A DNA stretch of 64,000 bases, taken from Pseudalkalibacillus sp. SCS-8 (lineage in GTDB: Bacteria > Bacillota > Bacilli > Bacillales > Fictibacillaceae). Of the stretch, positions 8,195 to 16,422 are shown in pieces. Within the stretch, counting starts at the first letter, position 1. Each line of letters starts with the position of its first letter. The notes below the pieces were generated by a model. It made no database searches and had not been told where the DNA came from. It saw nothing but the letters and a program-made list of their open reading frames with translations. A program made the translations under genes and the position numbers. Location: the NCBI RefSeq assembly GCF_040126055.1, contig NZ_CP143541.1, positions 2,418,001 through 2,482,000 on the forward strand, read 5' to 3'.

Positions 8195-9665
8195 TCTAAT
8201 TACATTACCGATCTTAATACCACTCATAGCGGCAACCATGTTTGTCTTTTGGAGAAAGAGACTTTCCGCTATCCGAGTCGGAACGCAAATCATCACAATT
8301 GTAAACCTTGCCGTCACAGCATATATCATGTCCGTTGTCTTACGTGATGGATCAATCATATTGGAAACAGGTGGCTGGATAGCTCCGTACGGTATCATCC
8401 TTGTAGGTGATACACTATCCATCTCATTGCTGTTGGCTACGAACGTCATTGCTGTGGCTGCGGCATTTTATGCTCCGTATTCTCTGGATGAAGGTAGGGA
8501 GAAACATTATTTCTATACATTCTTCCTCATCCTTATCGCTGGTGTAAGTGGAGCGTTTCTAACAGGTGACATCTTCAACCTATTCGTCTTTTTCGAAGTT
8601 CTGTTGATGGCTTCATACGGAATGATCGTCCTAGGTGGAACAAGACAACAGCTTCGTGAATCGATCAAGTATGTACTGCTGAATTTATTTTCTTCTATGC
8701 TTTTTGTTACTACTGTAAGTTTTTTGTATTCCGTTACAGGAACCGTCAACATGGCGCAGCTTTCTGAACGTGTTGGCCAAGTCAATCAGGAAGGCATTCT
8801 GACGACCATCGGGATTTTGTTCTTTGTCGTTTTTGCAACGAAGGGAGCGTTATTCCCGCTCTATTTCTGGATGCCTCATGCTTATGCTAAGCCACCAGCA
8901 GTCATTTCAGCATTATTTGGTGCACTTTTGACGAAGGTTGGTATTTATTCGATCCTTAGAGTCTTCACTCTGATCTTTAACGGGAACGTTGATTATACAC
9001 ACAGCTTTTTCATCATACTCGCCGGTTTTACATTGATTTTTGGTGTAATCGGCGCAATGTCGACGAACAATATCAAATTGATCATCGCATACAATATCAT
9101 ACCTGCAATCGGCTTTATGATTCTCGGTATCGGTGTATTTACGGAAGGCTCTCTAGCGGGGTCTGTCTACTACCTGCTCCATGATATGGTCATCAAAGGG
9201 GCATTGTTCCTGCTCGTCGGGGCAATCGCAATCGTTGCTGGTACATCTGACCTTCGTAAAATCAGTGGACTTATCAAAACGTATCCGCTGCTTGGCTGGC
9301 TCTTCTTCTTAGCAACCTTGACTCTTGCCGGTTTGCCTCCGTTCAGTGGTTTCATCGGCAAATTGCTGTTATTGAAGGGTGCTTTTGAAAACGGTCATTA
9401 CGTGGTAGCTGCAATCGGGTTGATTACAAGTTTACTTATTCTCGTATCTGTCATGCGTATTTTCATCAACGGATTTTGGGGTGAGAGCATGACCTTGCCA
9501 AAAGAGAGACGATCGATTAAACCACTCTATTTACCGATTTCATTTTTACTTGTATTCTCAGTCATCCTTGGAGTCGGAGCTGAGTGGTTCCTACCACATA
9601 TCCAACAAATCGGTGTTGATCTAATGGACCCTTCCATCTATGTCGACGCCGTATTAAAGGAGTAG
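8187..9665 (+). CDS. mrpD: Na+/H+ antiporter subunit MrpD
   Basis: A 492-residue NuoM/N-like subunit with about 14 membrane segments. Conserved motifs include GDIFNLFVFFEVLLMASYG near 125, the lysine-bearing FATKGALFPLYFWMPHAYA near 220 and LLHDMVIKGALFLL near 330. Together with MrpA it forms the ion-translocating part of the complex. The start overlaps mrpC by 8 bases; mrpE follows after 6 bases. Confidence 0.96.
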   Translation: MTNLITLPILIPLIAATMFVFWRKRLSAIRVGTQIITIVNLAVTAYIMSVVLRDGSIILETGGWIAPYGIILVGDTLSISLLLATNVIAVAAAFYAPYSLDEGREKHYFYTFFLILIAGVSGAFLTGDIFNLFVFFEVLLMASYGMIVLGGTRQQLRESIKYVLLNLFSSMLFVTTVSFLYSVTGTVNMAQLSERVGQVNQEGILTTIGILFFVVFATKGALFPLYFWMPHAYAKPPAVISALFGALLTKVGIYSILRVFTLIFNGNVDYTHSFFIILAGFTLIFGVIGAMSTNNIKLIIAYNIIPAIGFMILGIGVFTEGSLAGSVYYLLHDMVIKGALFLLVGAIAIVAGTSDLRKISGLIKTYPLLGWLFFLATLTLAGLPPFSGFIGKLLLLKGAFENGHYVVAAIGLITSLLILVSVMRIFINGFWGESMTLPKERRSIKPLYLPISFLLVFSVILGVGAEWFLPHIQQIGVDLMDPSIYVDAVLKE

Positions 9666-9671
9666 TTTGAC

Positions 9672-10148
9672 ATGGCTTTTCAACTTTTGATCAACCTGGC
9701 TATTGCACTAATCTGGATGTTCTTGACGGAAACGTACACGTTTGTAACGTTCTTGATCGGTTTCCTGATCGGGATCTTTCTGTTATTCTTGCTGAACCGA
9801 TTCATACCGGATACGTTTTACTTCCGGTATGTGTGGTCGATATGGAAGCTGATCTTATTGTTCTTAAAGGAATTGCTCATCGCAAATATAGACGTGTTGA
9901 AAATGGTCTATAAGCCGAAAATGGATATGCAGCCAGGTATCATCGCATTACCCACAGATCTTAGATCGAACTGGGAAATTACGTTATTAGCAAACTTGAT
10001 AACCCTCACACCTGGAACATTATCTGTCGATGTATCTGCAGATAACAATTTCATTTATATCCATGCGATGGATTTACCGGATGTCGACGAAACCATCAAT
10101 CAGATTAAAGGGACATTCGAGAAAGCAATAAAGGATGTGACACGATGA
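9672..10148 (+). CDS. mrpE: Na+/H+ antiporter subunit MrpE
   Basis: A 158-residue membrane protein with two or three N-terminal membrane segments and a cytoplasmic end. The family signature LLANLITLTPGTLSVDVS is near residues 105-122. It ends in a 4-base ATGA overlap with mrpF. Confidence 0.95.
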   Translation: MAFQLLINLAIALIWMFLTETYTFVTFLIGFLIGIFLLFLLNRFIPDTFYFRYVWSIWKLILLFLKELLIANIDVLKMVYKPKMDMQPGIIALPTDLRSNWEITLLANLITLTPGTLSVDVSADNNFIYIHAMDLPDVDETINQIKGTFEKAIKDVTR

Positions 10149-10435
10149 GCTTATTACTGCATAACGTCATCTGGCTTTGTATGATCGTGATTGCCATTTC
10201 AATTCTCATGTTGCTCTATCGTGCAATTAAAGGACCATCTAATCCTGATCGGGCTGTAGCAATCGATACGATCGGTATCAATTTGATTGCGATGACAGGA
10301 CTTGTCGCAATTCAACTGAATACCACACGATTGAACGACGTAATCTTGTTGATTGGTATATTGACATTCATCGCAACGATAGCCATTGCGAAATTCTTAG
10401 AAAAGGGTGTTATCATTGACCGAAGTCGTGATTAG
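10145..10435 (+). CDS. mrpF: Na+/H+ antiporter subunit MrpF
   Basis: A 96-residue protein with three membrane segments. The conserved RAIKGPSNPDRAVAIDTIG and the C-terminal FIATIAIAKFLEKG identify the MnhF/MrpF family. It overlaps mrpE by 4 bases and mrpG by up to 29 bases. Confidence 0.95.
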   Translation: MSLLLHNVIWLCMIVIAISILMLLYRAIKGPSNPDRAVAIDTIGINLIAMTGLVAIQLNTTRLNDVILLIGILTFIATIAIAKFLEKGVIIDRSRD

Positions 10436-10751
10436 TGTCCTCTTGTTGATGGGTACGTTCTTCGTCTTCTCGAGTTCACTAGGAATTTTACGTTTTCCAG
10501 ATGTATATTCCAGACTCCATGCAGCTACGAAAAGTGCGACCTTAGGAGTTTCTGGTGTGATGCTCGCCGCATTCCTCTTTTTCTTATTTGAAGGGAACAT
10601 GGTCAGCGGAAAGTTGATCTTGGGAATCTTATTTGTGCTATTGACAGCTCCGGTTAGTGGTCACATGATATCACGGGCGGCTTATCGTACAGGTGTGCCA
10701 TTATCTGAGCGAACCATCAAGGATGAATTACAGAAGAGATACAAAGACTGA
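10407..10751 (+). CDS. mrpG: Na+/H+ antiporter subunit MrpG
   Basis: A 114-residue subunit of the MnhG/MrpG family, with the signature LRFPDVYSRLHAATKSATLGV near residues 28-48 (written here as LRFPDVYSRLHAATK and SATLGV). The start is either GTG at 10407 or TTG at 10416. The second has AAGGG 8 bases upstream and gives an N-terminus closer to the family. It is the last gene of the mrp operon. Confidence 0.93.
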   Translation: MLSLTEVVISVLLLMGTFFVFSSSLGILRFPDVYSRLHAATKSATLGVSGVMLAAFLFFLFEGNMVSGKLILGILFVLLTAPVSGHMISRAAYRTGVPLSERTIKDELQKRYKD

Positions 10752-10780
10752 TTCGTATAAAAGTAAAAATTCGTTAGGAG

Positions 10781-10879
10781 GGTGACCCAAAGATCTAGTC
10801 TGACACCTCCAAGCCTGCCTTTCCTTAGTTAGGAATGGAGGTAGAAATCAAGGTGTCGACTGGTGCGGGTCACCTTTTT
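10781..10879 (+). ncRNA. Long structured RNA or elaborate terminator after mrpG
   Basis: Nested complementary segments form one long rod. GGTGACCC (10781) pairs with GGGTCACC (10867), AGTC plus GACACCT (about 10797-10807) pair with AGGTGTC plus GACT (about 10851-10861), and an inner TTCCT/AGGAA stem with GG/CC extensions closes it. TTTTT follows the outer stem. It could be the operon terminator, a processed 3' UTR RNA or an independent small RNA. I do not recognise a known riboswitch class. Confidence 0.5.
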
Positions 10880-11025
10880 GAATTGTAAGGATTTTGTAAA
10901 TCAACCCTTTCCTAATCACCAATTGTGGCATATAATAGTTTTAATACGTTGGCTTTAGCCACGATATAAAAAGTTCATATGGATTGGGTTTTCACACGAA
11001 AAACCAATAAGGAGTGACAACCATC

Positions 11026-11565
11026 ATGATTTTTCAAGAACGGGTTGACCACACCGTTAAGAGGATGAGGAGTCAAGCGGCAAATGCGATGACGTTATTG
11101 AATTTGACACTTGGCGCGATTGCGATCGTATTCATTCTTAAAGGTCAATTGGAAGTAAGCTTTTGGTTCATTTTTCTTTGTGCACTCTTTGATCGATTTG
11201 ATGGTATGATTGCAAGAAAGCTGCAAATTGAATCCGAGTTCGGTAAACAACTCGATTCCTTATGTGATTTGATTTCATTCGGTGTAGCCCCTGCTTTTCT
11301 CTTGTATGAGGCAGTTCTTTACGAGTTTGGTATACCTGGAATTGTATTCATCATCCTTTATATCATTTGTGGTGCAGTACGACTCGCTCGCTTCAACGTA
11401 ACGGAATTTAATGGTCATTTTACTGGTGTTCCGATTACTATTGCAGGCTGTCTTCTTGCACTATCCTATCTGACAATCAACCTATTCCCTGATTATGTTT
11501 TCATGTTTCTCGTACTCATCCTTTCATTCTTTATGATTAGTGATATTCGTATACAAAAGAGATAA
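11026..11565 (+). CDS. pssA: CDP-diacylglycerol--serine O-phosphatidyltransferase PssA
   Basis: A membrane enzyme of about 179 residues that makes phosphatidylserine, the precursor of phosphatidylethanolamine. The CDP-alcohol phosphotransferase motif reads DRFDGMIARKL followed by EFGKQLDSLCD, matching D-x2-DG-x2-AR-x8-G-x3-D-x3-D around residues 58-85. Several membrane segments follow. I use the ATG at 11026 with AAGGAG 11 bases upstream; a GTG at 11014 is too close to that site. Confidence 0.93.
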   Translation: MIFQERVDHTVKRMRSQAANAMTLLNLTLGAIAIVFILKGQLEVSFWFIFLCALFDRFDGMIARKLQIESEFGKQLDSLCDLISFGVAPAFLLYEAVLYEFGIPGIVFIILYIICGAVRLARFNVTEFNGHFTGVPITIAGCLLALSYLTINLFPDYVFMFLVLILSFFMISDIRIQKR

Positions 11566-11576
11566 CATTAAAAAAC

Positions 11577-11612
11577 AAAAGTGACCCGGAAAATATTCCG
11601 AGGTCACTTTTT
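11577..11612. terminator. Terminator between pssA and pepF
   Basis: The stem AAAAGTGACC/GGTCACTTTTT has an inner GGAA/TTCC pairing. It carries A and T runs on both sides, so it can end both converging genes. Confidence 0.85.
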
Positions 11613-11631
11613 GCTGCGCTTTTCTTTTTTG

Positions 11632-13413
11632 TTATTTCGTCAGTTTCAAGAACTCTTCTACATCTTCTACCGCTAATTGGATGGCACGCTTCCAAAATTT
11701 CGGCTTCGTCAGATCTTCCCCGAGGTGTTTTTCTGCCAACTCTTCCACTGACATTCTTCCAGTATCTTGAAGCAACGCAATATATTTATCCTCAAAAGAA
11801 GCACCTTGTTCTTTCGCAATTGCATAGATTCCCGCACTGAACAGATATCCGAACGTGTATGGGAAGTTATAGAACGGAACATCTGTAATGTAGAAATGCA
11901 GCTTCGAAGCCCAGAAGTGTGGATGATATTCACCAAGAGAATCACAGAAAGCCTCTCTTTGTGCTTCTTCCATCAATGCCTTCAAACGATCCACGGAAAC
12001 AAGCCCTTTCGAACGTTCTTCATAAAAACGTGTTTCAAATAAGAAACGAGCATGGATATTCATGAAGAATGCGACTGAGCGTTGGATCTTATCTTCAAGC
12101 AATACGAGACGTTCTTCTTCTGACTTTGCCGTTTCAACCGCTGCATCAGAGACAAGCATTTCAGCATAAGTGGATGCCGTTTCTGCTACGTTCATCGCAT
12201 AGTTCTGATTCATGTAAGGAAGTTCATCCATCACGTGCTGATGATACGCATGGCCTAATTCATGAGCTAAGGTAGAAATATTGCTTGGTGTGCCTGAGAA
12301 TGTCATGAAAATGCGTGTTTCTTTCGCATTCGGGAAGCTTGTACAGAAGCCCCCAGGACGTTTCCCAGTACGATCTTCTGCTTCAATCCAGGACTTTTCG
12401 AAAGCTTGGCGAGAGAATTCGCTCATTTTCGGATTGAATTGTTTGAACTGGTCGATGATGAAATTCGCTGCTTCATCATAGGAAACCTTCGAATCCGTCT
12501 TCGCAATTGGAGCATCAACATCTGTCCAACCAAGTTTTTCGAGATTCAACATCTCCGCTTTACGATCAAGGTATTTTACGAACGTCGATTTGTGGTCTGT
12601 GATGACCTTCCACATCGTATCAAGGGTTTCTTGAGACATACGGTTGATTTTCAACGGTTCCTTCAATACGGAATCCCACTTACGATGCTCATAGGTGCTC
12701 AGGCGGAAACCTGCCAGGTGATTCAATGCTTCTGCACAAAAATCCTCCTGCTCTTCCCAAGCTTTTTGGTAAGCTTCAAAGGCACGTTCTCGTACTTCTT
12801 TACTCTGACTGGAGAGCTTGTTATCGAGCTGCCCGACAGAAAGCTCTTTCACTTCTCCGTCCTCTTCGAACGGGATGGTCATTTTACCGACAACCAAATC
12901 ATAAAGGTTGGACCAAGCATGGTAACCATCTACTGCGAGATCGTTAATGAGTGATTCCTGGTCGAAGCTCAGCTTCTCGACGGCGTTTTGACGACGCTCA
13001 TTCAAAACGAATGAATAAGGATAGAGATTATCGTATTGCAATAATGTCTTCCACTCATTATCTGTAATTTGCGTAAGCTTCTCATCGAATTGCGTCCAAA
13101 GTGAGTGATATTTTGCACTGATTTGGTCAAGTTTTCCTCGGATGGCTACAGCCTCTTTATCCTTTACATCCTGGGCTACGAGACAGCCGACGAACGCGCT
13201 GCTTTCATGAAGCCGTGAAGAAAGACGGCTCAACTCTTCAACGACATTCGATAATTGTTCATGATCGGATGGATTACACGATTCGATGGTTCCTTTCAAT
13301 TCCGCCACTTGTGTTTCGATGGATTGGATGTAGGCTTTCAATTCTTCTGATTGACTGCCTCCTGAGAAAATGTTTTCTAAGTTCCATTGCTGAGACAATT
13401 GTGCAAGTTTCAT
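11632..13413 (-). CDS. M3 family oligoendopeptidase (PepF-like)
   Basis: A 593-residue cytoplasmic zinc metallopeptidase of the M3 family, which cuts oligopeptides. The zinc site HELGHAYHQHVM (HExxH) is around residue 380, with the downstream glutamate in NVAETASTYAEML. The N-terminal oligopeptidase F-type helical region is present and length is normal. GGAGG lies upstream of the ATG at 13413. It stands alone, converging on pssA. Confidence 0.92.
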   Translation of the reverse strand: MKLAQLSQQWNLENIFSGGSQSEELKAYIQSIETQVAELKGTIESCNPSDHEQLSNVVEELSRLSSRLHESSAFVGCLVAQDVKDKEAVAIRGKLDQISAKYHSLWTQFDEKLTQITDNEWKTLLQYDNLYPYSFVLNERRQNAVEKLSFDQESLINDLAVDGYHAWSNLYDLVVGKMTIPFEEDGEVKELSVGQLDNKLSSQSKEVRERAFEAYQKAWEEQEDFCAEALNHLAGFRLSTYEHRKWDSVLKEPLKINRMSQETLDTMWKVITDHKSTFVKYLDRKAEMLNLEKLGWTDVDAPIAKTDSKVSYDEAANFIIDQFKQFNPKMSEFSRQAFEKSWIEAEDRTGKRPGGFCTSFPNAKETRIFMTFSGTPSNISTLAHELGHAYHQHVMDELPYMNQNYAMNVAETASTYAEMLVSDAAVETAKSEEERLVLLEDKIQRSVAFFMNIHARFLFETRFYEERSKGLVSVDRLKALMEEAQREAFCDSLGEYHPHFWASKLHFYITDVPFYNFPYTFGYLFSAGIYAIAKEQGASFEDKYIALLQDTGRMSVEELAEKHLGEDLTKPKFWKRAIQLAVEDVEEFLKLTK

Positions 13414-13500
13414 GGGTATCCTCCCTAATTCTTATGTAATAACTCCATTATAAGGAAAATTCAAAAAATAAAAAAGAGAATCGACTTTTAAATCAAAAGA

Positions 13501-13532
13501 AAAACTGACCCGAGCATGTTTCGGGTCAGTTT
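13501..13532 (-). terminator. Terminator of the 24-residue ORF
   Basis: The near-perfect stem AAACTGACCCGA/TTCGGGTCAGTTT has a 6-base loop, a few bases past the mini-ORF stop. Confidence 0.75.
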
Positions 13533-13536
13533 CTTC

Positions 13537-13611
13537 TTAATCAAAAGCACATGCGTACATGAAATAAATGAGCATCAGTATGAGGGTACCACTGAAGATC
13601 ATCTCCTGCAT
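13537..13611 (-). CDS. 24-residue putative membrane mini-protein
   Basis: A very short frame, MQEMIFSGTLILM followed by LIYFMYACAFD, with a strong ribosome site (GAGGAGGA) 9 bases before the ATG and a strong terminator just after the stop. Nearly all of it would form one membrane helix. It lies between pepF and the ferritin-like/cupin gene and has no longer frame around it. I do not recognise the family. The clean SD, ORF and terminator unit is why I call it. Confidence 0.55.
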   Translation of the reverse strand: MQEMIFSGTLILMLIYFMYACAFD

Positions 13612-13694
13612 TTTGAAATCTCCTCCTCTTTCTTTTATTTATCCTAGTATCTATAATTCCACATCTTCACAAGGAGTAATCTTAAATCAACAAA

Positions 13695-13719
13695 AAGAGG
13701 ATGGAATGACCATCCTCTT
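13695..13719 (-). terminator. Terminator of the ferritin-like/cupin gene
   Basis: Perfect stem AAGAGGATGG/CCATCCTCTT with a 5-base loop, just beyond the stop at 13731. Confidence 0.85.
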
Positions 13720-13730
13720 GCACTTCATAA

Positions 13731-14555
13731 TCAATAAGTCTCTTCCGCTTCCAACGCATCTGCCTTTGTAGGATGAACGGTCCCAAATGGATGTTCAGGT
13801 GGTGCATAAATAGCGTAAACCTTCATCGGTTCATTGCCCGTGTTCGTTACATTATGCCACTTCCCGGCAGGTATGAAGATCGCATAGTCATCGAACACTT
13901 CGGCTTCATAATCTAGATTCTCGGGATCGTCTCCCATTTGGACCAGCCCTTGTCCTTGTTCAAGGCGGATGAATTGATCCAATTCCGGATGAACCTCCAG
14001 CCCAATATCCTCTCCGACAGGGATACTCATCAACGTCAACTGCAGGTTATCTCCTGTCCATAACGCCGTACGGAACGTATCATTCTGTAAAGTGGCCTTT
14101 TCAATATCAATGACGAATGGTTCTCCGCCATAGTCTTTCAACTTTAAAGGAACATTCTTGTTCAAGAACTTGAGTCGTGCAGCATATTCTCTTTCCAGAT
14201 TAGAAGCTTGATAAAAGGCGTTTCGAACAAGTGGATGTTGGGCTGAATAACAGCTCTTTTGGTATTCCTTAAAACCTTGTATTTCTGCTTGATATGCTTT
14301 TTGTATGCCCTCCTGATAACGAGCGAATTGGACATCATCCGCTTCATAACCAGGCTGTTCCCCTGTAAGCATGACAAAAAGATCCGTAAAATGTTTCAAT
14401 TGGTGTTTTTTGTTTTGGAGTGTGTGTAGAATAGCATACTTATGTCTTTGATTCGGTGCTGTTTGCGCTAATCGACTATATAGCTGAACAGCAGTCGCCT
14501 CTCTGTTGATTCCAGCTTGCAATGCATTGATGAGGTGGCGATAGTCGGTCTCCAT
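13731..14555 (-). CDS. Ferritin-like domain fused to cupin domain
   Basis: A 274-residue protein with two parts. Residues 1-135 form a four-helix ferritin/rubrerythrin-like region (INREATAVQLYSRLA, KHQLKHFTDLF, SNLEREYAARL). Residues 165-260 form a cupin barrel with metal-binding histidines and glutamates in HPELDQFIRLEQGQG and the second motif PAGKWHNVTNTGNEPMK. Either part could bind metal. The function is unknown; such cupins are often oxygenases or isomerases, or simply metal binders. It is monocistronic with its own terminator. Confidence 0.85.
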   Translation of the reverse strand: METDYRHLINALQAGINREATAVQLYSRLAQTAPNQRHKYAILHTLQNKKHQLKHFTDLFVMLTGEQPGYEADDVQFARYQEGIQKAYQAEIQGFKEYQKSCYSAQHPLVRNAFYQASNLEREYAARLKFLNKNVPLKLKDYGGEPFVIDIEKATLQNDTFRTALWTGDNLQLTLMSIPVGEDIGLEVHPELDQFIRLEQGQGLVQMGDDPENLDYEAEVFDDYAIFIPAGKWHNVTNTGNEPMKVYAIYAPPEHPFGTVHPTKADALEAEETY

Positions 14556-14666
14556 CTCCTCATTCCTTTCCTAGGCTTTCTAACGTTATCATATGCCCAG
14601 GTATTGAAATGGTACTTCCCAAATAGTTAATGGGCGGATTATGCGCACTCCCATAAATCGCAATTC

Positions 14667-15239
14667 CTATCCTTTATCTCTTAGGATTTCATACAACTCA
14701 TGATACGAGTCGACATGAAAGTCCACTTCTTCAATATTCGGTGCCTGGAAACTGCAAGTTGGAATCCCTAATTCTTTTGCCGGTAACAGATCCAGTTCTC
14801 GATCGCCGACCACCAGATCAATGTCATAATCTTTTAATAGATGCTTATAAGCAGCTGCGTCTGGTTTTCTTGGAAATTCGTCCTCACGACCGATTATTTT
14901 TGTAAAATATTGACCAAGATTATGATGCTGTAGCACATTGTTGACGACTTCTCTGGAGTTATGTGTGACCACAAAGTTATGTTCAGCAAGCTTCAACACA
15001 TCCTCGAGACCTTCAAACTTTTCAAAATCTGCAGGTTCCAACTCACGCTCTAACGAATAGAAATCATTCTTTTGTTCGTCTGTAACGCCATAATGGTCAA
15101 AAGCGTGGCCGAACGATACCTTCAAATGAGAAAGAATTTCATCCTCGGGTGTATCATCTCCTAGCATCTTCTTAAAGAGTTTGACAAATAGCCTATAGCT
15201 ATCCACTAATGTCCCATCAAAGTCCCATAAAATATTCAT
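14667..15239 (-). CDS. HAD-superfamily hydrolase, subfamily IA
   Basis: A phosphatase-like protein of about 190 residues. WDFDGTLVDS (DxDGT) is at the N-terminus, VTHNSREVV (motif II) is near 95, and a lysine (FPRKPDAAAYKHLL) and VVGDRELDLLPA (motifs III and IV) are near 145-165. The cap is the small helical kind. I use the ATG at 15239, which begins MNILWDFDGTL; the frame is open to 15260. The substrate is not clear. Confidence 0.88.
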   Translation of the reverse strand: MNILWDFDGTLVDSYRLFVKLFKKMLGDDTPEDEILSHLKVSFGHAFDHYGVTDEQKNDFYSLERELEPADFEKFEGLEDVLKLAEHNFVVTHNSREVVNNVLQHHNLGQYFTKIIGREDEFPRKPDAAAYKHLLKDYDIDLVVGDRELDLLPAKELGIPTCSFQAPNIEEVDFHVDSYHELYEILRDKG

Positions 15240-15392
15240 TTGCGATCGATCCCTCCTCACTTAAGCTACTTACAGTTTCCCCAATTCCCTGTCTCTATCC
15301 TGCAATCTACTTCGAAATTCATCAATAGACATAAAGAAGCACATATCGTAATACCTTATTTTAAGTCATCCCTACGCTAAAGGGGGAATCCG

Positions 15393-15848
15393 ATGTCTAC
15401 CTTTGACCCGCAAAAATTAAGCACCACTTTCTTGCCTCCCGTTAATCCGTTTTGGCCAAGGGTCGGGAGAAAATATACACTGACCCATTCAGACATTACG
15501 GGTGAATTGTTTCTGACTGTTGGGTGTGTGTATGATTACGAAAGTATTGATCAAAAAATGCGAGATGAGGTTTTAGCTGAATGGCTAAGAGACCGACAAG
15601 GAAGGTACTATCTATCCGGTGAGGTTTATGTAGATGGTGGGGAATTCAGTAAAGAAGTAGCAGAAATGCGCTTTAAAATCTTTCAAAGGGAAATGGGGAC
15701 AGCATTAAAAGGGATGCTTTATGGCGACAAATCCTTTCTTTCCAACTATCCGTACCTTCTAGATGCACCGATTTCTATCACGTTCAAAACCACCTTCCCC
15801 TCCTTCAGCCGGACCCTTTCTTTTGGTACGCTACGAGATTATATATAA
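15393..15848 (+). CDS. Staygreen-domain protein
   Basis: A 151-residue protein of the Staygreen family (PF12638), known from plant chlorophyll breakdown proteins and found in many Bacillaceae with unknown role. Conserved segments are RKYTLTHSDITGELFLTVG near 28-46, RDEVLAEW near 60 and LYGDKSFLSNYPYLLDAPI near 110. AAAGGGGG lies upstream of the ATG. Confidence 0.88.
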   Translation: MSTFDPQKLSTTFLPPVNPFWPRVGRKYTLTHSDITGELFLTVGCVYDYESIDQKMRDEVLAEWLRDRQGRYYLSGEVYVDGGEFSKEVAEMRFKIFQREMGTALKGMLYGDKSFLSNYPYLLDAPISITFKTTFPSFSRTLSFGTLRDYI

Positions 15849-15877
15849 GCTCTCGGAGAGTTTCCGAGAGCTTTTTT
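15848..15877 (+). terminator. Terminator of the staygreen gene
   Basis: Perfect stem AGCTCTCGGA/TCCGAGAGCT followed by a T run. Confidence 0.9.
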
Positions 15878-15942
15878 AATGTACTTTTAACTTCAACAAA
15901 GAAGTCCTTTGACCGATATTATAAACAGTCTGTAAAAATAGG

Positions 15943-16386
15943 GTGATTTTCTTGGGATTTTGGAGTGGTTTCATCATCGGTAACCTTGTATCAGGTGAAG
16001 CAAATGAAAGCAATCAATCGGCCAACGGTGGTTGTATGATGTTGGTCATCGGATCAATCGGCTTATATGGAACAGGATGGGGCCTCCATCAAATGGGCCT
16101 ATTGGAAAGTACCATGAATGTCTTTCTTGCTATGCTTTATCCATCCTTATGGGATTTTTATCATGATATCGGCATTGGACACAAAGGAAAAATAACGCTT
16201 ATTACGTTTTTCCTATTCAGTGTCGCTGTCAGCGTATCGTTCCTCATCCTGGATGCTCTTAAGTCTTATAAAATCGTTCGAAGCATGAGATGGTTATTTA
16301 AAGCTTTGGAAGTCGTGTTCATTGTAAATGGTGGCCTGATTCTTGTGAGACTGATCTATTACTTCATTCGATCTTTGTACAATTAG
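15943..16386 (+). CDS. Hypothetical membrane protein, four segments
   Basis: About 147 residues with hydrophobic stretches near 1-14, 30-50, 85-105 and 120-140. No motif I recognise. The start is GTG at 15943 or TTG at 15952; the second has TAGGGTGA 8 bases before it. A terminator follows the stop. It stands between the staygreen gene and the AI-2E family gene. Confidence 0.65.
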   Translation: MIFLGFWSGFIIGNLVSGEANESNQSANGGCMMLVIGSIGLYGTGWGLHQMGLLESTMNVFLAMLYPSLWDFYHDIGIGHKGKITLITFFLFSVAVSVSFLILDALKSYKIVRSMRWLFKALEVVFIVNGGLILVRLIYYFIRSLYN

Positions 16387-16418
16387 CTCTCGAGAAAAGT
16401 TTCCCCGAGAGCTTTTTT
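16385..16418 (+). terminator. Terminator after the membrane protein gene
   Basis: Stem AGCTCTCG/CGAGAGCT with a 13-base loop and a T run on the plus strand. Confidence 0.75.
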
Positions 16419-16422
16419 ATAT

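Noticed and set aside
10781..10879. T-box or known riboswitch
   Set aside because: It lies after the last gene of the operon and lacks the T-box GGTGG bulge sequence and other class signatures I know.
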